The notes under the pieces: generated by a model
What the model saw: only the letters and a program-made list of their open reading frames with translations
What the model was told of the DNA's origin: nothing
Databases searched by the model: none
Translations under genes and position numbers: made by a program
Part shown: positions 1 through 7,286 of the stretch, in pieces
Layout of the letters: each line of letters opens with the position of its first letter
Numbering within the stretch: the stretch's first letter is position 1
DNA from: Desulfovibrio sp.
Lineage (GTDB): Bacteria; Desulfobacterota; Desulfovibrionia; Desulfovibrionales; Desulfovibrionaceae
Assembly: GCA_031288535.1 (NCBI GenBank)
Contig: JAITRF010000034.1
Span: forward strand, 1 to 64,000
DNA length: 64,000 bases
Direction: 5' to 3'

Positions 1-829
1 GACCCCCAGATTTTCGAACAGGGGCCCGTCAAAGGACGCGGAGTATTCGTGCTTGCGGAACTTGGGCTGCAGATCGGCCGTGCTGGAATTTTCCCTGTCA
101 AGGGACTGGTCCTCGGTAAAGCGCATTTTCGTCCAGAGATCGTTGGTGTGCCGGTACTTGCCCATGACGTGCCATCTGTCCATGCGCGCGTCGCGCAGCT
201 TGGCGTCCACCACGCCGCCAGTGAAACCGCCGTATTCCGCGGAAATGTTTTCCGAATATACCGTGATGGATTCAAGGAGGCTGCGGTCGAGGAAGAGGTT
301 CTGCGCCTCGCCCCGGGGCTGGCCGGTGGCGGCGGCGGCCTCGCCGTGATACAGGCCGCCGGGGTTCATGTTGCTGTTGTTGCTGACCCCGTTCAGGGTG
401 AAGTTGTTCTCGTAGTGCTTGCTGCCCCGGATGGAAATTCGGGGCGGGGCGATTTCACCGCCAAGGGCGCCGCTACGCGAATTCTGATCGAACTGGATGT
501 TGGATTTGCCCCGCAGGGCGTCGGTCACCGTGCCGGTGGCAGAAGGGGCTAGTTTGATGAAGTTCCGGTCGAGCGTCGTGGCGCCGGGATGATCGTCGTC
601 CTCCCGCACCTGCACTTCTTCCAGCCTGTACACCTGGCCTTGTTCCGGGGTATTGGCCGGCTCTTCCGCCGTTTGATGGGGGGGGGGGGGGGGGGGGTGT
701 TTTGTCAGCCACGGCAAAGGCCGGGCACAGGGCGAGAGCCAGTCCCAGAGCTGCCGCCAGAAGGCGCGGCATGCTTTCCCAACGCCGCGCCGCCGCAATG
801 CGCGCCGTCATTGTGATGTGTGTCGCCAT
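1..829 (-). CDS. TonB-dependent receptor, N-terminal part, out of frame at a poly-C tract
   Basis: Outer-membrane TonB-dependent receptor; the C-terminal barrel lies beyond the left edge. The start ATG (827-829) follows a GGAGGG ribosome site and begins a signal peptide ending near the motif CPAFAVADK. A run of 20 C (minus strand, 678-697) follows. As sequenced, the signal-peptide frame continues out of register and stops at 473. A different frame after the run encodes clear receptor sequence to the window edge: a TonB-box-like RLEEVQV, then plug-domain motifs such as GTVTDALRGKSNIQF, ISIRGS, NFTLNGVSNNSNMNPGG and ISAEYGGFTGGVVDAKLRD. The two frames join if the tract has 19, 16 or 22 C. I infer a phase-variable receptor in the OFF state, although a homopolymer sequencing error would look the same. 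It is the last visible gene of the M16 peptidase/ABC operon. Confidence 0.85.
678..697. repeat. 20-base poly-G/poly-C tract, candidate phase-variation switch
   Basis: Twenty consecutive G on the plus strand, so C in the receptor's sense strand. The tract lies just after the signal peptide and before the TonB box. Each length change of one base shifts the frame; lengths of 1 modulo 3 (16, 19, 22) restore it. No other homopolymer in the window approaches this length; the longest other run noticed is 8 C in secD. Tracts of this kind vary by slipped-strand mispairing in many pathogens and commensals. Confidence 0.85.
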
Positions 830-846
830 TCGGTCCCTCCCGATTT

Positions 847-939
847 TCATTCGTTGTGCCGCAATTCGGCCTGTCGCCTCGTACATCGGCGGAAAGGGAC
901 CCGGGAGATCCGGACGGCGGCGGCGGGCTGACGGCGCAT
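847..939 (-). CDS. Possible 30-residue small ORF between the DUF4857-like gene and the receptor
   Basis: A short reading frame of 30 residues rich in arginine. It begins with ATG six bases after a strong AAGGAG site, 20 bases after the stop of the upstream gene, and ends 17 bases before the receptor start. The ribosome site resembles the one before hisI in this window. It could be a leader peptide coupling receptor translation to the operon, or only chance. No homology is recognised. Confidence 0.3.
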   Translation of the reverse strand: MRRQPAAAVRISRVPFRRCTRRQAELRHNE

Positions 940-959
940 GATCAACTCCTTCAAGGTTG

Positions 960-2210
960 TCAGGTTCCCCGCGTCCCGGTTTCGCGCCCGAGCGGACCGA
1001 AGGCCAGGGCGGCGATGCAGCCGGGCAGGCCGGTGCAGGCGACAAGAAACAGGGCCGCGAGATCAAGCCTGCGCGCCCTGCGGCAGCAGGCGTAGAACAG
1101 ACCCAGAGCGCAGACGACGCCCAGCGCGGCGAAACCGGGATTCGGGGCAAAACGCAGGTCAAAGAACTGGCTCAACACGAACGGGGTGAGCAGGGACAGG
1201 CCCTTGTCCAAAAGTTCGGACCGGGCCCGGACGGCTTCCGGCAACAAGGCGCTGTACCGGCGCAGGGGACGGAAGTCCCGATCCAGCGCGGCATAGCGCA
1301 CCGGCGCGGCAACGCCGGACAAATCGTGTTCAATCATGGTCCGGTACAGGGCCGTGGAACGCAGACTGAGCGTGTTGACGCGCGGATCCCAACTTTCAGA
1401 CGGCAGCCTGAGCAGGCGGTCGCCGTACATAAGCAGATACGGCCCCGCCCCGGCCGCAAGCGCGGCGTAAAAGCCCCGGCTTTCGTGTTCCTCGACAATA
1501 AGGGCCAGCGTATCCCGCGGCGCGACGAGGCCGGTGGCGCGGCACACGGGTTCGCCACGCGCCATCTGCAGTTGAAATATCCCGCCATTGCCGTCAATGA
1601 AGACCAGCCCCTCGTCAAAGGGCTTGTAGATCGAGGGATTGCTTGCGGCCAGGCGCAGGGGAAATACCGCCCCGGCCCGTTTTATTTCGGCTGTGAAGCG
1701 GACGGATTTTTCCCCGTTCAGACTCCCGTCGGCGCAACGCAGAAAGCTGATCCCGTCTGCCCCGACGACCAGCACGTCGTCGGGCAGTTCGAGCGATACT
1801 CCTTCAGGGACGGATTCAAACAGCGCATGCACAGGAAATTTCCGCCCGAAAATCTCGCGCGGGGTCAGGCTGCTGAAGTAGCGCAAATTCTTTTCCGCCT
1901 CTTCAAAGGAAAAAACGCGCCCGTCAAGCGTAATGGGGAAGCCGCCCCATTTGCGGACGTTGCCCGGAAAAACCAGCGGCATAAGCCGCTGTGCTTCGCG
2001 CGTGGGGAGTAAACGGCCGTCCTCGTCCCGAAAGCGTATGCCCTTGGGACCCATTTCCCAGATCATGAAGCGGCGCGTAAGCGGGCTGTATTCGCCGCTC
2101 AACTGGAAACGATCCGCCCGCGTGGCCCGGCCGTAGACATAGGGGATGAACCAGACCAGCACGAGGACGCAGATCAGCATGGCGGCAAAGCGCGGCGTAT
2201 GGATGCTCAC
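960..2210 (-). CDS. DUF4857-like membrane protein next to an ABC transporter
   Basis: 416 residues. The GTG start overlaps the stop of the upstream permease (GTGA), and a GGAGGG site precedes it; the longer ATG frame is rejected because it would overlap the permease by about 480 bases. There is an N-terminal membrane anchor (about residues 9-28). A large extracytoplasmic region follows, with motifs SLTPREIFGRKFPVHALFES and SIYKPFDEGLVFID. Further hydrophobic segments lie near the C terminus (about residues 345-405). Length and motifs fit the uncharacterised DUF4857 family, often found beside ABC modules; this is from memory. Function unknown. Its position between an ABC permease and a TonB receptor suggests a part in the same envelope uptake or export system. 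Confidence 0.6.
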   Translation of the reverse strand: MSIHTPRFAAMLICVLVLVWFIPYVYGRATRADRFQLSGEYSPLTRRFMIWEMGPKGIRFRDEDGRLLPTREAQRLMPLVFPGNVRKWGGFPITLDGRVFSFEEAEKNLRYFSSLTPREIFGRKFPVHALFESVPEGVSLELPDDVLVVGADGISFLRCADGSLNGEKSVRFTAEIKRAGAVFPLRLAASNPSIYKPFDEGLVFIDGNGGIFQLQMARGEPVCRATGLVAPRDTLALIVEEHESRGFYAALAAGAGPYLLMYGDRLLRLPSESWDPRVNTLSLRSTALYRTMIEHDLSGVAAPVRYAALDRDFRPLRRYSALLPEAVRARSELLDKGLSLLTPFVLSQFFDLRFAPNPGFAALGVVCALGLFYACCRRARRLDLAALFLVACTGLPGCIAALAFGPLGRETGTRGT

Positions 2211-2899
2211 CTTTGTCCCTCCTTGACGCGCAGGGCCGCGGATTCGAGCGCCAGGGGCCAGAGCAGGCAGGCCAGGACATACGGCCACATGTTGCCGCCC
2301 AGCGGAGAATAGCCATTGCCGGCCGTCAGCAGGGTGACATAGCCAAAGCCGAGCAGGCCGAACAGAATTGCGCGCGCCGGACGCGGCTCGGCCAGCACGG
2401 CGGCCGTGGAGCAATAGGAGGCAAAACCGGCCAAACCCCAAGGCGGCAGGGTGCCGAGCATGGGCAGGGCCAGTTCGCGGGGAAAGCCCATGCGCGCGAA
2501 GACCAGGGCCAGACCACCGACGGCGGCGCAAAGCAGCGCAAGATTGAGCAGCAGGCCGTAACCGACCGCCGTGTACATGGAAACCCGGTAGGACACCGGC
2601 AGGTGGAACATAAGACGCAGCCTGCGGCCCGAGCATTCCGGCACGAACTGCAAGGCCGCGAAAAACATTCCGGCGGCGGCCAAAACCCACGACAAGCGGC
2701 TGAAATGCACGGTCTGCTTGACGATAAGCTCATACCACAAAGCCGGCGCGCCGTGCATGGCTACAAAGCCCTTATACATCAGGCTGACGTCGCACAACGC
2801 GGCCGCAAGCGCCGCAAAGGGGATCCAGAACAGCAGGCGGACCTTGATCCATTCCTTCATGCACGCCGCCCGCAGAATGCTCCGTATATCGCCGCCCAT
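2207..2899 (-). CDS. ABC transporter permease-like membrane protein
   Basis: 230 residues, starting at an ATG whose first bases overlap the ATPase gene end (TGATATG), so translation is probably coupled. The sequence has about six hydrophobic segments, for example LFWIPFAALAAALCDVSL and VGYGLLLNLALLCAAVGGLA, and no large soluble domain. This is the size and form of an ABC-2 type permease half paired with a single ATPase. The substrate is unknown. A longer start 39 bases upstream is possible but lies inside the ATPase gene. Confidence 0.65.
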   Translation of the reverse strand: MGGDIRSILRAACMKEWIKVRLLFWIPFAALAAALCDVSLMYKGFVAMHGAPALWYELIVKQTVHFSRLSWVLAAAGMFFAALQFVPECSGRRLRLMFHLPVSYRVSMYTAVGYGLLLNLALLCAAVGGLALVFARMGFPRELALPMLGTLPPWGLAGFASYCSTAAVLAEPRPARAILFGLLGFGYVTLLTAGNGYSPLGGNMWPYVLACLLWPLALESAALRVKEGQR

Positions 2900-2900
2900 A

Positions 2901-3818
2901 TCAGTACCTGCCGGTAAGACCGATGAACGCGTCTTCAAAACTCAGGGGCTGCTGCGCAAGCTGGTCCAGAGCCTCGGTTTCAAGCCCCAGACCCGCAAGG
3001 TGGCCGCGCATGGCGTCGAGCGGCGCGAACCCGTACACGGCGACGTCGCGCCTGCCGGCCTCAATACTATGCACCGGGCCTCCCCGGGTCTGCGTCGGCG
3101 CAAGCTCCCGAAGGCGCGGCTCATAACGCGCCGGCAGTGTGTACCCGAAAAATCCCGCCATAAAGCTGTCTCTGGTTCCGCTGACGATAATTTCGCCCTC
3201 ATGGATGATCAGCACGTCGTCGAGAAAAGAATCCAGTTCCTGAACGATGTGCGAGGTCAACAGCACGGTCGTGCCCCGCACGTCCACATATTCGCGCAGA
3301 AATTCCAGGAACAGGCGGCGGTAGCCGACGTCAAGCCCCATGGAATAATCGTCCAGAATCATCAGTTCGGGGCATTGGGCGAGGATCAGCCCCAGAATTA
3401 CCTGCGAACGCTGCCCGCAGGACAGGCGCGACACCTTGCGGCTGTGAGGAACGTCCACAAGACGGTTGACGAGATCGTAGTAAAGATCGCGATCCCAGGC
3501 CGGGTAAAAGGCCGCGTGGTAGCGCTCGATCTCCGCGATAGTCATGAAATCGTACTGCACGAAGCCTTCATGGAGCAGACCTATCCGGCGCCGCTCCAGG
3601 GGGGGAATGGCGTGGCCGGGGTGGCCGAGTATCGAACACGCGCCCGCATCCGGCCGCAAAAAACCCATCAGTATGTTGATGGTCGTGCTTTTGCCCGCCC
3701 CGTTTTTACCGAGCAGGCCGACAATGCCCCCCTGCTCCACCGTAAAGCTAACTCCGTGCAGCACTTCTCTGCCTCCATAGGCGAACCGCAGACCCTCGCA
3801 GGCGATCAGCGCGATCAT
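2901..3818 (-). CDS. ABC transporter ATP-binding protein
   Basis: 305 residues, a complete nucleotide-binding domain followed by a C-terminal extension of about 90 residues. Visible motifs are Walker A GKNGAGKST (37-45), signature LSCGQ (132-136; C in place of the usual second G), Walker B LMILDD (152-157) and the H-loop TSH (188-190). The usual catalytic Glu after Walker B is Asp (LDDYSMGLD), a conservative but unusual change that may slow ATP hydrolysis. The start ATG overlaps the stop of the M16 peptidase gene (ATGA), and the permease starts in its own stop codon. Substrate unknown; it probably acts with the next two membrane proteins. Confidence 0.85.
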   Translation of the reverse strand: MIALIACEGLRFAYGGREVLHGVSFTVEQGGIVGLLGKNGAGKSTTINILMGFLRPDAGACSILGHPGHAIPPLERRRIGLLHEGFVQYDFMTIAEIERYHAAFYPAWDRDLYYDLVNRLVDVPHSRKVSRLSCGQRSQVILGLILAQCPELMILDDYSMGLDVGYRRLFLEFLREYVDVRGTTVLLTSHIVQELDSFLDDVLIIHEGEIIVSGTRDSFMAGFFGYTLPARYEPRLRELAPTQTRGGPVHSIEAGRRDVAVYGFAPLDAMRGHLAGLGLETEALDQLAQQPLSFEDAFIGLTGRY

Positions 3819-6703
3819 GGCCCTTTTCCTTCGGAAGGGGGCGGGGCGTCGGCCGTTACGATCAGGCAGGAGAAGGGGGCCTCGGCAAAGATGGCGCGCG
3901 CCTCGGCCGACACCGCTTCGGGGGGGATAGAAGCGACCAGGTCGGCGAATTCATTATTCCATTGCGGGTAGGGACGGCCGTACAACAGTTCGTCGCTCAC
4001 CATGCGGTGCCAGACTTGCGTCTTTTTCCGGTTGGTGGACCAGGCGGTCAGCATGGGTTTACGCGCCAGGTCGAGTTCTTCTCCGCCCACTCCCTGTTCG
4101 GCAAGCGCCCCGGCAACGGAGCGGGCCGCCTCCAGGACTTGGCCGCTGTTCGCGGGAGTGGCGGAAATTTCGAACTGCAGCAGACCGAAATCCTCGTCGT
4201 CCACAAAATTCCAGTAGAACGCGGAAGGACTGTAGGATGCGCCGAGTTCTTCGCGCAACCGCGCGCGCAGCCGATCCCGAAGAACGAGAGCCACAAACCG
4301 GCGGGTCGCGAGCAGGGACCGATTTTTCTCATCCCCGAGCGGGCGGAACCAGGCCATACGCACCACGGTTTTGGCGACGGGGTCGTCCACCACGCGCACA
4401 TGCCGTTCGGTTTCGGGAAAAGAGGGCGGCGCGGCCAGACGCGGCCCGAGGGCGGCGGGCGCCGGCGCGGCGCCGAAAAGTCCGGCCGCCAGGGCCAAAG
4501 CCGCCTCCGGTTCAAAATCGCCGCTGATAAGCAGATGCGCGGGACCGCCTCTTCTGGTTTCCCTGACGCTGGCGACAATTTCCGCCAGACCGACGCCCCT
4601 GGCGTCCGTTTCTTCCAAAGCGGCGAAGCGTTTTGCCGGGCCGAAAAAATATCTCCGCCATTCCGCCCTGTCCACGCCGTCCACAGTGTGGAAACGCCGG
4701 CGGCTGTTCAGGGCCAGGCTTTGCAATACCCTGTTCCGGGCGATTTCCGTAGGCGCAGGATCCGTGTACTGCGTCCAGACGGCCTGGAGCATGAGCTCCA
4801 GATGTTCGCTGCCTCCGGAAGCGGCAATGGACGAAGACTGCGCGCCGTAGTCCTCGACTACTTTGATGCCGCGCCCCTGTAGCAGGAAATCCGTGTCCGC
4901 CCTGGTCAACGCCCCGATTCCCCCCTGCCCGAGCACTGCGGTCGTCATGCGGGCGAGCGGCACCGCGGCATCGGGCAGGGCCAGAAACCCGTTGCCGAAG
5001 AACAGACTGGCCATGACCGTATTTTTTTCGTACCGGATCGGGAGCAGATGGATGCGCAGGCCGTTTTCCAGAACCGCCGTGCGCAGCGTCGGGGCGTCCT
5101 CCCCCAGAGAACGGGTCCGCAATTCCGGCAACCGCGCGGGAGGCGGCGGCAATTCAAGATAGGGGAAAGGCCGGGCGCCGGCTTCGCCGGTAGCGATGGA
5201 CAGGGTATCGGCCGTTTTCCACGCTTCCAGGATATCCTGTTCCGCGTTCGGGAGTTCCAGATTGCCGCTGAGGTGGATGGTCCGGTTTTCAGGAGCGAAG
5301 GCGGAGCGCAGGGCCGCGTTGACCTGATCCGGAGTGATGGCCGGGGCCATTGCGGCGAAATTTTCCCGATCGTTTTCCTCGGTAGTGAACACCTTGTCCT
5401 GATTGGCGGCGGCGACGAACATGCCGGCGATTTCGCCGCTGGAGAGGCCGGCGCGTTTGCCGGCGGCGCGCTCGAGGCTCTGCCCGAGCAGGCGCTTGGC
5501 CTGCTCCACTTCCCTCTGCGAAAATCCCCGCGCCAGCGCGCCTTGCATTTCTTCGGCCAGCGCCCGCAACGCCGTCTTCCAGTTCGACGCCTCCGTAACG
5601 GCGCCCATGCTCACGACAGGCATCAGGCTGTCGCGGGAACGATCCCGGAAATGCGCGGCGTTCCATATCCCCGGCTGCCGCTCTTCGCGCATTTTCAGGC
5701 GTTGGCGCAGGCACAGGGCCGCGACGTCGCCGGTGAAAGCGGCCCGGAGATCCTCTGAGGTGTTGCGTTGATGCCGGCGCGGGTGCAGGACCAGCACGGA
5801 AATATGGACCCCGGTGATGTTCCGGGTATGCAAAACGGCGCGCAATGGAGGCGTTTCCGGCGTGCCCAGGGACGTTATTTCCGGCGCGGGACGCTTTGCG
5901 CGCATATCCGAGAAAGCCTGCTCAATCATGGGTTCGATCCCGCCGGGATCGACTTCGCCGACGGCCACCAGCATCATCCGCTCCGGCGTGTACCACCTGT
6001 GGTAGAAATTGAGGAGTTTTTCCCGGTTGGCGCTACGAACGCAGGCCTCGGTGCCGATCGTCTCGTGAACGAAGGCCGTGCCCGCAAAGACGGTCTGCCG
6101 GTACCGTACCCCCGCCCTGGCTTCTTCGCTGTCTCTGGCGTTCTTTTCCGCGAGGATGACGCCCACTTCGTCCCGGACCTCTTTTTCATCCATGGTCATG
6201 CCGTCTGCAAAGTCGCGCAGGATGTCCAGACCCATGCGCAGAGACCCGGAATCGGCCGAAGCCAGATTGAGCTTGTACACTGTTTCCGCAAACGAGGTAT
6301 GGGCATTGGTGTCGCCGCCGAAACTCATGCCGTTCTTCTGGAAGAAAGGAATCAGCGATCCGGGGGGGAAACGCCGTGTACCGTTGAAGGCCATGTGTTC
6401 GACAAAATGCGCGTACCCCCGCTCCTCGTCGGTTTCCATCAGTGAACCGGCCTGGACGTTGAGATACAGGCTGACGCGTCCAGACGGCACGGCGTTGGGA
6501 ATGACGGCGTAGCGCATGCCGTTCGTGAGCCGGCCGAACCGGACCGCCGGATCCGGCGCGAGATCGCTGCCTTCATGCGCCCATGGCCCGCCGTACCAGG
6601 AAAGTTCCGCGGCCTGCCCCCGCGCTTGGGCGAAGAGCAGCAGGTACGGCAGCAAAACAAGCGCGGCGAGGCGGCGCGACAGCAGAGTCAATGTCGGGAT
6701 CAT
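3815..6703 (-). CDS. M16 family zinc peptidase, PqqL/FusC-like
   Basis: 962 residues, starting with a signal peptide (about residues 1-32), so the protein is exported. The inverted zinc motif HFVEH is at 99-103, in the context AHFVEHMAFNGTRRFP, with a downstream acidic ligand near residue 180. Two tandem M16 halves are present; the second, inactive-type half starts near residue 540 (TLRTAVLENGLRIHLLP). The double-length form and motif context resemble E. coli PqqL and Pectobacterium FusC, which cleave imported ferredoxin-type proteins in the periplasm. First gene of the operon, behind a good promoter and a Fur-box-like site. I infer a role in degrading an imported protein or peptide, though general periplasmic proteolysis is possible. 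Confidence 0.85.
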   Translation of the reverse strand: MIPTLTLLSRRLAALVLLPYLLLFAQARGQAAELSWYGGPWAHEGSDLAPDPAVRFGRLTNGMRYAVIPNAVPSGRVSLYLNVQAGSLMETDEERGYAHFVEHMAFNGTRRFPPGSLIPFFQKNGMSFGGDTNAHTSFAETVYKLNLASADSGSLRMGLDILRDFADGMTMDEKEVRDEVGVILAEKNARDSEEARAGVRYRQTVFAGTAFVHETIGTEACVRSANREKLLNFYHRWYTPERMMLVAVGEVDPGGIEPMIEQAFSDMRAKRPAPEITSLGTPETPPLRAVLHTRNITGVHISVLVLHPRRHQRNTSEDLRAAFTGDVAALCLRQRLKMREERQPGIWNAAHFRDRSRDSLMPVVSMGAVTEASNWKTALRALAEEMQGALARGFSQREVEQAKRLLGQSLERAAGKRAGLSSGEIAGMFVAAANQDKVFTTEENDRENFAAMAPAITPDQVNAALRSAFAPENRTIHLSGNLELPNAEQDILEAWKTADTLSIATGEAGARPFPYLELPPPPARLPELRTRSLGEDAPTLRTAVLENGLRIHLLPIRYEKNTVMASLFFGNGFLALPDAAVPLARMTTAVLGQGGIGALTRADTDFLLQGRGIKVVEDYGAQSSSIAASGGSEHLELMLQAVWTQYTDPAPTEIARNRVLQSLALNSRRRFHTVDGVDRAEWRRYFFGPAKRFAALEETDARGVGLAEIVASVRETRRGGPAHLLISGDFEPEAALALAAGLFGAAPAPAALGPRLAAPPSFPETERHVRVVDDPVAKTVVRMAWFRPLGDEKNRSLLATRRFVALVLRDRLRARLREELGASYSPSAFYWNFVDDEDFGLLQFEISATPANSGQVLEAARSVAGALAEQGVGGEELDLARKPMLTAWSTNRKKTQVWHRMVSDELLYGRPYPQWNNEFADLVASIPPEAVSAEARAIFAEAPFSCLIVTADAPPPSEGKGP

Positions 6704-6731
6704 GGCTCTCTCAAGTGAAATTATTGAATAA

Positions 6732-6750
6732 AATATTGATTATGACTATC
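6732..6750 (-). promoter_or_regulatory. Fur-box-like operator
   Basis: On the minus strand the sequence is GATAGTCATAATCAATATT, matching the 19-base Fur consensus (GATAATGATAATCATTATC) at 15 positions. It begins about 7 bases after the predicted -10 box, so bound Fur would cover the transcription start of the M16/ABC/receptor operon. The function is inferred from sequence only. Confidence 0.55.
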
Positions 6751-6756
6751 AAGTTC

Positions 6757-6785
6757 AAAATAGTTGAAATTTTTCCGGCTGTCAA
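6757..6785 (-). promoter_or_regulatory. Sigma-70 promoter of the M16/ABC/TonB-receptor operon
   Basis: Minus strand: TTGACA, a 17-base spacer, then TATTTT, about 50 bases before the M16 peptidase ATG. The surrounding DNA is AT-rich compared with the rest of the window. The -35 box matches perfectly and the -10 box at four of six positions. Confidence 0.6.
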
Positions 6786-6864
6786 GCGTCTCTGCGCAAA
6801 GCCGAGGCATCCAGAGCAATTTCACTTTGAGATTATGCTTGTGCTGGTGGCGGCCCGTTACGCC

Positions 6865-6996
6865 ACATGTCAGGCAAGAGGCGGGGACGCAGAGATAGTG
6901 ATCGAGGCCGTATTGCCGCGCCACCGTGTCGATGTATCCGAGATCGGCTTCCGGCAACGGGACGTTCACGCGCACACGCTTGCTGCGCGGCGCCAC
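6865..6996 (-). pseudogene. Possible remnant of a ribbon-helix-helix (HicB-like) antitoxin
   Basis: The minus-strand reading includes KRVRVNVPLPEADLGYIDTV followed by ARQYGLDHYL. This resembles the strand-turn-helix pattern of ribbon-helix-helix proteins, in particular the C terminus of HicB antitoxins. The similarity then fades into unrelated sequence and the upstream HicB core is absent. It lies in the 583-base gap 6704-7286, which otherwise holds the promoter and operator above and a dispersed repeat. This is a low-confidence reading of decayed DNA. Confidence 0.25.
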
Positions 6997-7011
6997 CGTA
7001 ACAAAACTGGG

Positions 7012-7285
7012 GAAAATTTAAGGAAGGAAGGACTGATTTATTTTTGAGATATCTTTGCTCTCTGTAGTCAAAATAAATATTTAAACGAGTTACTGTCGAG
7101 GGGGTCCGGGGGAAATCATTATCGCTGCCGTCGTCATCCGTACGGCTCGAAGTTTGGACGGAATTACGCCAAAAACAGACACCCACGGCTGTCGTCATCC
7201 GTCCGGCTCGAATACTTGCCTACGGCTGACGCTCCTCCGGCGGGGTTTGGGGCGGAGCCCCAATTAATCAGCTCTTCCTTAATGA
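7012..7285 (+). repeat. Dispersed intergenic repeat, copy 1, with internal duplication
   Basis: About 270 bases that reappear in inverted orientation at 27245-27435. Shared blocks include CTGATTTATTTTTGAGAT, TTATCGCTGCCGTCGTCATC, CTTGCCTACGGCTGACGC and CCCAATTAATC. This copy carries an extra 61 bases: a segment containing GTCGTCATCCG occurs twice, at 7130-7151 and 7191-7212. No complete coding frame or transposase is visible. It lies between the M16 operon promoter and the 3' end of the AI-2E-family gene. Confidence 0.75.
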
Positions 7286-7286
7286 A

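Noticed and set aside
2211-2690. Longer ATG start for the DUF4857-like gene
   Set aside because: Would overlap the permease for about 480 bases in another frame; the GTG at 2210 has a ribosome site and a coupled overlap.
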